Below, piece after piece: positions 39,594 through 42,166 of a stretch of 42,166 bases of DNA. Within the stretch, counting starts at the first letter, position 1. Every line of letters starts with the position of its first letter. The DNA is from Verrucomicrobiota bacterium (GTDB taxonomy: Bacteria; Verrucomicrobiota; Verrucomicrobiia; Opitutales; UBA2995): NCBI GenBank assembly GCA_027622555.1, contig JAQBYJ010000043.1:1-42166 (forward strand). Direction: 5' to 3'. The notes beneath the pieces were generated by a model. The model saw only the letters and a list, made by a program, of their open reading frames with translations, ran no database searches and was not told where the DNA came from. Both the position numbers and the translations under genes were made by a program.

Positions 39594-39906
39594 ATATCTC
39601 AGAACAAGAAACTTGATCCCAACAACGTAGACTCGAATTTTTAAACAGAAGCAAACGGAGAAAACGGAGTAACGAGCCGCCAGCTGAACAATGGTAGAGC
39701 GGTTGTAGTTCGCTTCACTCTCGACTTCGTTTTTGAGTTGGCCCAAAACCGCAGATTGTAAGACGGCTCGCTCGGCGATCAAGCCCTACCCAGATTTCAT
39801 CATTCCACGCTTTTTGATACTTTTCAAAACCATTGCCGAAGAAAAAATACTTCGCTGAAAACGCCCTTGCTTACCGGGGTGTGAGGTCATATTTTTCGGA
39901 CACACT
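39594..39906. other. Intergenic stretch between SDR and cyanophycinase-like gene
   Basis: No gene is visible in these 313 bp. It contains the AACAGAAGC repeat (39638-39673) and, next to the start at 39907, the promoter region of the three-gene operon; no clear -35/-10 pair was found. Confidence 0.45.
39638..39673 (+). repeat. Dispersed repeat AACAGAAGCAAACGGAG, copy 2
   Basis: TTTTTAAACAGAAGCAAACG followed by GAGAAAACGGAGTAAC, the same unit as 35384-35423 and in the same orientation. Confidence 0.8.
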
Positions 39907-40782
39907 ATGAAAAAGTTCACAGCGCCCCTACCCTGGATAATATACATAGTACTCATTGGTTTTATTTCGGCCCAATCCAAGTCTGATACTCCCACAACAG
40001 TTGGCCCACAAAAAGGTTCGCTTGTAATAGTAGGCGGTGGCCTATTGGACACGTCCATCCTGGAAAGGTTTATCGAATTGGCTGGAGGTAAGGACGCCCC
40101 CATCGTGGTGATTCCAACTGCCTCCGGAGAATTTTCGCCAACCAGTCTTGAACAGAAACTGGATATGTTTAGAAACCTAGGTGCAACCCAGGTGACGCCT
40201 CTACACACGACCGATCCGACCGAGGCTAATATGGATTCCTTTGTAGAGCCGTTGAAATCAGCCAAAGGCGTGTGGTTTGGCGGAGGTCGGCAATGGCGTC
40301 TGGTGGACTCTTACAAGGGGACCAAGGTCGAAGAGCTTCTTTGGGAAGTATTGGACCGTGGCGGCGTCATTGGTGGAAGTTCAGCCGGAGCATCGATTCA
40401 AGGATCGTATTTGGCTCGTGGAGACACCAGTGGAAATCAGATCATGACGGGGGATCACGAAGTGGGTTTTGGTTATCTTCGAAACGTAGCGATTGATCAG
40501 CATCTCCTGGCGCGCAACAGACAATTTGATATGTTCACCATCTTGAAACAGTATCCACATCTTCTCGGATTTGGCATAGACGAAAATACGGCAATGCTGG
40601 TCCAGGGTGATGAATTTGAAGTTATAGGCCAAAGTTATGTCGTCGTTTACGACGGAACATTCTGGTCAAGTGAAGGGTTCAGCCAAAAACAAATTCCAGA
40701 TAGTTCCTCCTCGTTTTATTTCCTCTCGCCTGGCGATAGGTATAACCTTGCGGAAAGAAAAGTGATTAGTAGAAATCGTTAA
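39907..40782 (+). CDS. Secreted cyanophycinase-like serine peptidase (family S51)
   Basis: The 291-residue protein has a signal peptide (cleavage near FISAQS, residue 23) and the S51 fold: 'GSLVIVGGGLLD' first strand, 'VVIPTASGE', 'VWFGGGRQWRLVD', nucleophile Ser159 in G-S-S-A-G-A, and 'LGFGIDENTAMLV' near the C-terminus, as in cyanophycinases. These enzymes release beta-Asp-Arg dipeptides from cyanophycin; exported relatives use external polymer or other isoaspartyl peptides. No cyanophycin synthetase is in the window. It starts a tight three-gene plus-strand run with two PepSY-type membrane proteins (gaps of 16 and 6 bp), so its role may be linked to them rather than to cyanophycin. Confidence 0.88.
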   Translation: MKKFTAPLPWIIYIVLIGFISAQSKSDTPTTVGPQKGSLVIVGGGLLDTSILERFIELAGGKDAPIVVIPTASGEFSPTSLEQKLDMFRNLGATQVTPLHTTDPTEANMDSFVEPLKSAKGVWFGGGRQWRLVDSYKGTKVEELLWEVLDRGGVIGGSSAGASIQGSYLARGDTSGNQIMTGDHEVGFGYLRNVAIDQHLLARNRQFDMFTILKQYPHLLGFGIDENTAMLVQGDEFEVIGQSYVVVYDGTFWSSEGFSQKQIPDSSSSFYFLSPGDRYNLAERKVISRNR

Positions 40783-40798
40783 TTCAAAATAATACTCG

Positions 40799-41383
40799 TT
40801 GATCAGAAAAATACATCTCCTCCTGGCATTATTTCTCACACCTTGGGTTCTCATGTACGCAATGAGTTCAATCGCGATGCAGCACCGGGAATTATTTTAT
40901 GGCTCGAAGAATCGGGTAGCACCCGACTACAAGATGGTTGAAGAAGTCACCTATCAACAAAACCAGATTGAAGGCTTGGACTCAGAGGCAGCTGGCCTGA
41001 AGATTCTCAAAGACCTGGACCTGGAAGGTGCGCACAGAACTCGCGGAACTATCGAGAGTGGGCAAATCGAAATAACCCGTGATCGACCCATCGGTGCCTA
41101 CCGCATAATTTGGTCCGCTGAAACTGAAAAAGTAACGGTGGAGAAACAAGAATTCGGTATGACTAACTTCTTGGAGATGCTTCATCGACGACGTGGGTTC
41201 AATCAACCTTTCTGGGCCAACGATGTTTGGGCCGTGATTGTCGACTTTGTGATCGTAGCCATTCTTGCCTGGGCGTTCACCGGCTTGTGGATGTGGTGGA
41301 AAATGAAGCCGACTCACAAGTTGGGTACGCTCAGTATGATTCTGGGATCGATGTTGTTCGCATTTTTTATCTTCACGATTTAG
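40799..41383 (+). CDS. PepSY-associated transmembrane protein, copy 1
   Basis: The 194-residue protein has a first helix 'IHLLLALFLTPWVLMYAMSSIAMQH', a soluble PepSY-like alpha/beta domain (about 45-120) and two C-terminal helices ('DVWAVIVDFVIVAILAWAFTGLWMWWKM', then 'LSMILGSMLFAFFIFTI'). PepSY-TM proteins are found as iron-reductase-like or peptidase-inhibitor-like membrane proteins. This one is about half the size of the common forms. The start must be TTG at 40799, because the next ATG would cut into the first helix. It lies 16 bp after the peptidase gene. His and Trp residues in the helices ('IHLLLA', 'AMQHRELF') could bind heme or metal; that is not shown. Confidence 0.75.
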   Translation: MIRKIHLLLALFLTPWVLMYAMSSIAMQHRELFYGSKNRVAPDYKMVEEVTYQQNQIEGLDSEAAGLKILKDLDLEGAHRTRGTIESGQIEITRDRPIGAYRIIWSAETEKVTVEKQEFGMTNFLEMLHRRRGFNQPFWANDVWAVIVDFVIVAILAWAFTGLWMWWKMKPTHKLGTLSMILGSMLFAFFIFTI

Positions 41384-41389
41384 CAGCAG

Positions 41390-41998
41390 ATGAAACCCCA
41401 TTTCCATCACATCAATCGCCGCCTGCATCTCTACCTGGGGATGTTTTGCCTACCCTGGTTTATTATGTATGGGATCACCTCCATCGCTTTTAACCACAAC
41501 TCGTGGTTTAACAATGGCAACGGACAAGCTGAAGGTGAATGGAAGGAAACGGCCTCATGGCAGTGCACCGTCGAGATTCCTGCAACGGGAGAAATCCCCA
41601 AGGATGTAACCCGTGCATTGTTGGATATCGCGGAAATAGACACCAACGCCTTCGGAGGCTTCAGACAAGCGCCCAACCGAATGATCGTTTATTTGCCGAA
41701 CTTCACGAAAATGAAACAGCTCATTTACCACATGGATGAACAGAAGCTGGTGATGCAGGAAAGAAAGAAGTTTTCCCAGCAATTCCTAACTGGGATGCAT
41801 GCACGTGGAGGCTACGGTCATGACAGTTTCCTCAATGACGCCTGGGCATTCGTAGTGGATGTCGTCTGTTCGGCGTTTGTGCTCTGGGTGATCACCGGAA
41901 TGATCATATGGTGGACCATAGGCAACATGCGGGCATGGGGAGCTGTAGCTCTGATCGGTGGATTTCTGAGCTTTGGATTGTTTATGGTGTGGCTGTAA
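41390..41998 (+). CDS. PepSY-associated transmembrane protein, copy 2
   Basis: The 202-residue paralog of the preceding gene starts 6 bp after it. It repeats the same plan: 'RRLHLYLGMFCLPWFIMYGITSIAFNHNSWF', a soluble middle domain, 'HARGGYGHDSFLNDAWAFVVDVVCSAFVLWVITGMIIWWTI' and a last short helix. The shared pattern (H-L-x3-L-x-x-F-x-x-P-W-x-x-M-Y at the front; 'NDxWAxxVDxV' before the second helix) shows a tandem duplication, and the two may form a heterodimer. The His-rich N-terminus (KPHFHHINRRLH) is not present in copy 1. Function unknown; co-expression with the S51 peptidase is likely from spacing. Confidence 0.78.
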   Translation: MKPHFHHINRRLHLYLGMFCLPWFIMYGITSIAFNHNSWFNNGNGQAEGEWKETASWQCTVEIPATGEIPKDVTRALLDIAEIDTNAFGGFRQAPNRMIVYLPNFTKMKQLIYHMDEQKLVMQERKKFSQQFLTGMHARGGYGHDSFLNDAWAFVVDVVCSAFVLWVITGMIIWWTIGNMRAWGAVALIGGFLSFGLFMVWL

Positions 41999-42005
41999 AA
42001 ACAGT

Positions 42006-42030
42006 AGGAGCGATCTACGCCGCGATTGGT
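42006..42030. repeat. REP-like repeat fragment
   Basis: AGTAGGAGCGATCTACGCCG, then CGATT, resembles one arm of the TGTAGGAGC...CGCGA family. It lies directly after the stop of the last plus-strand gene. Confidence 0.5.
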
Positions 42031-42086
42031 TCAGGATCTCCACATCCCAAAGATAAAATAGTGTCTGATAAAGCTAGTGTAGTGCG

Positions 42087-42166
42087 TCAAGCAGTCTGTA
42101 ACATATCAAGCTTTGCTCGAGCACGCTTTACTTTTTCCAGAATGTCCTTCGCGCTGGCGGTCCAGA
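42087..42166 (-). CDS. C-terminal end of a probable transposase (partial, cut by window edge)
   Basis: Twenty-five codons and a stop are visible on the minus strand, reading WTASAKDILEKVKRARAKLD and ending MLQTA. The W-T-A-x-A-x-x-I-L-x-K-V pattern resembles the end of IS630-family transposases. The bases just beyond the stop (42055-42086) may contain the element end, but no terminal repeat can be confirmed without the other side. The identification is tentative because so little is present. Confidence 0.45.
   Translation of the reverse strand, partial: WTASAKDILEKVKRARAKLDMLQTA

Overview
The window looks like chromosomal DNA of a marine, polysaccharide-degrading member of the Verrucomicrobiota, probably near the Opitutales or Puniceicoccales. 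The indicators are a PVC-type membrane-bound dehydrogenase/heme-binding (CxxCH) protein, a TonB-dependent receptor with the leader and 'ELSPFTVDASEDSGYTA' start usual in that group, four formylglycine sulfatases, mostly weak Shine-Dalgarno signals, and many short dispersed intergenic repeats. This placement is an inference from gene content; there is no rRNA or tRNA in the window.

Layout. (1) 0.4-4.3 kb: a sulfatase followed by a CBM9-like lipoprotein on the minus strand, with a second sulfatase divergent on the plus strand. (2) 4.4-13.2 kb, minus strand: one probable operon of ECF sigma factor, FecR-type anti-sigma, large TonB-dependent receptor with an N-terminal STN signalling domain, then a complete tripartite tricarboxylate transporter (TctC, TctB, TctA). 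This reads as an envelope-spanning uptake route for a carboxylated compound, controlled by cell-surface signalling. (3) 13.4-17.9 kb, minus: a secreted BNR propeller protein carrying a His/His/Tyr/Arg set that matches ulvan-lyase-type polysaccharide lyases, and a PVC heme-binding dehydrogenase-like protein. (4) 18.0-24.5 kb: an M16 zinc peptidase, a beta-propeller glycosidase-like protein coupled to a membrane rhodanese, and a secreted alpha/beta hydrolase. (5) 24.5-28.0 kb: a divergent pair consisting of a free-standing NRPS adenylation-carrier didomain and a PLP amino-acid decarboxylase. (6) 28.2-34.9 kb, minus: a catabolic cluster of a PL10 pectate-lyase-like enzyme, a large secreted protein of unknown function with an alpha-toroid look, and two paralogous lipoprotein sulfatases. 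(7) 34.9-35.9 kb: a gene-free island packed with dispersed repeats, next to a cyclophilin gene that has lost its C-terminal half. (8) 36.3-42.0 kb: EF-P with Asn at position 34, an MFS transporter, an SDR oxidoreductase, and a probable operon of a cyanophycinase-like peptidase and two PepSY-type membrane proteins. The right edge cuts a probable transposase.

How the genes fit together. Regions 1-4 and 6 suggest degradation of sulfated, uronate-containing algal polysaccharide: lyases cut the chain, sulfatases remove ester sulfate, lipoproteins hold activities at the surface, and the TonB receptor plus Tct system may import acidic products. The substrate is not proven by sequence. No formylglycine-generating enzyme or anaerobic sulfatase maturase is in the window, so the sulfatases depend on one encoded elsewhere. 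The two loci I consider most worth follow-up are the sigma/FecR/STN-receptor/Tct operon, whose receptor has a second signal-peptide-like segment inside it, and the NRPS didomain/decarboxylase pair.
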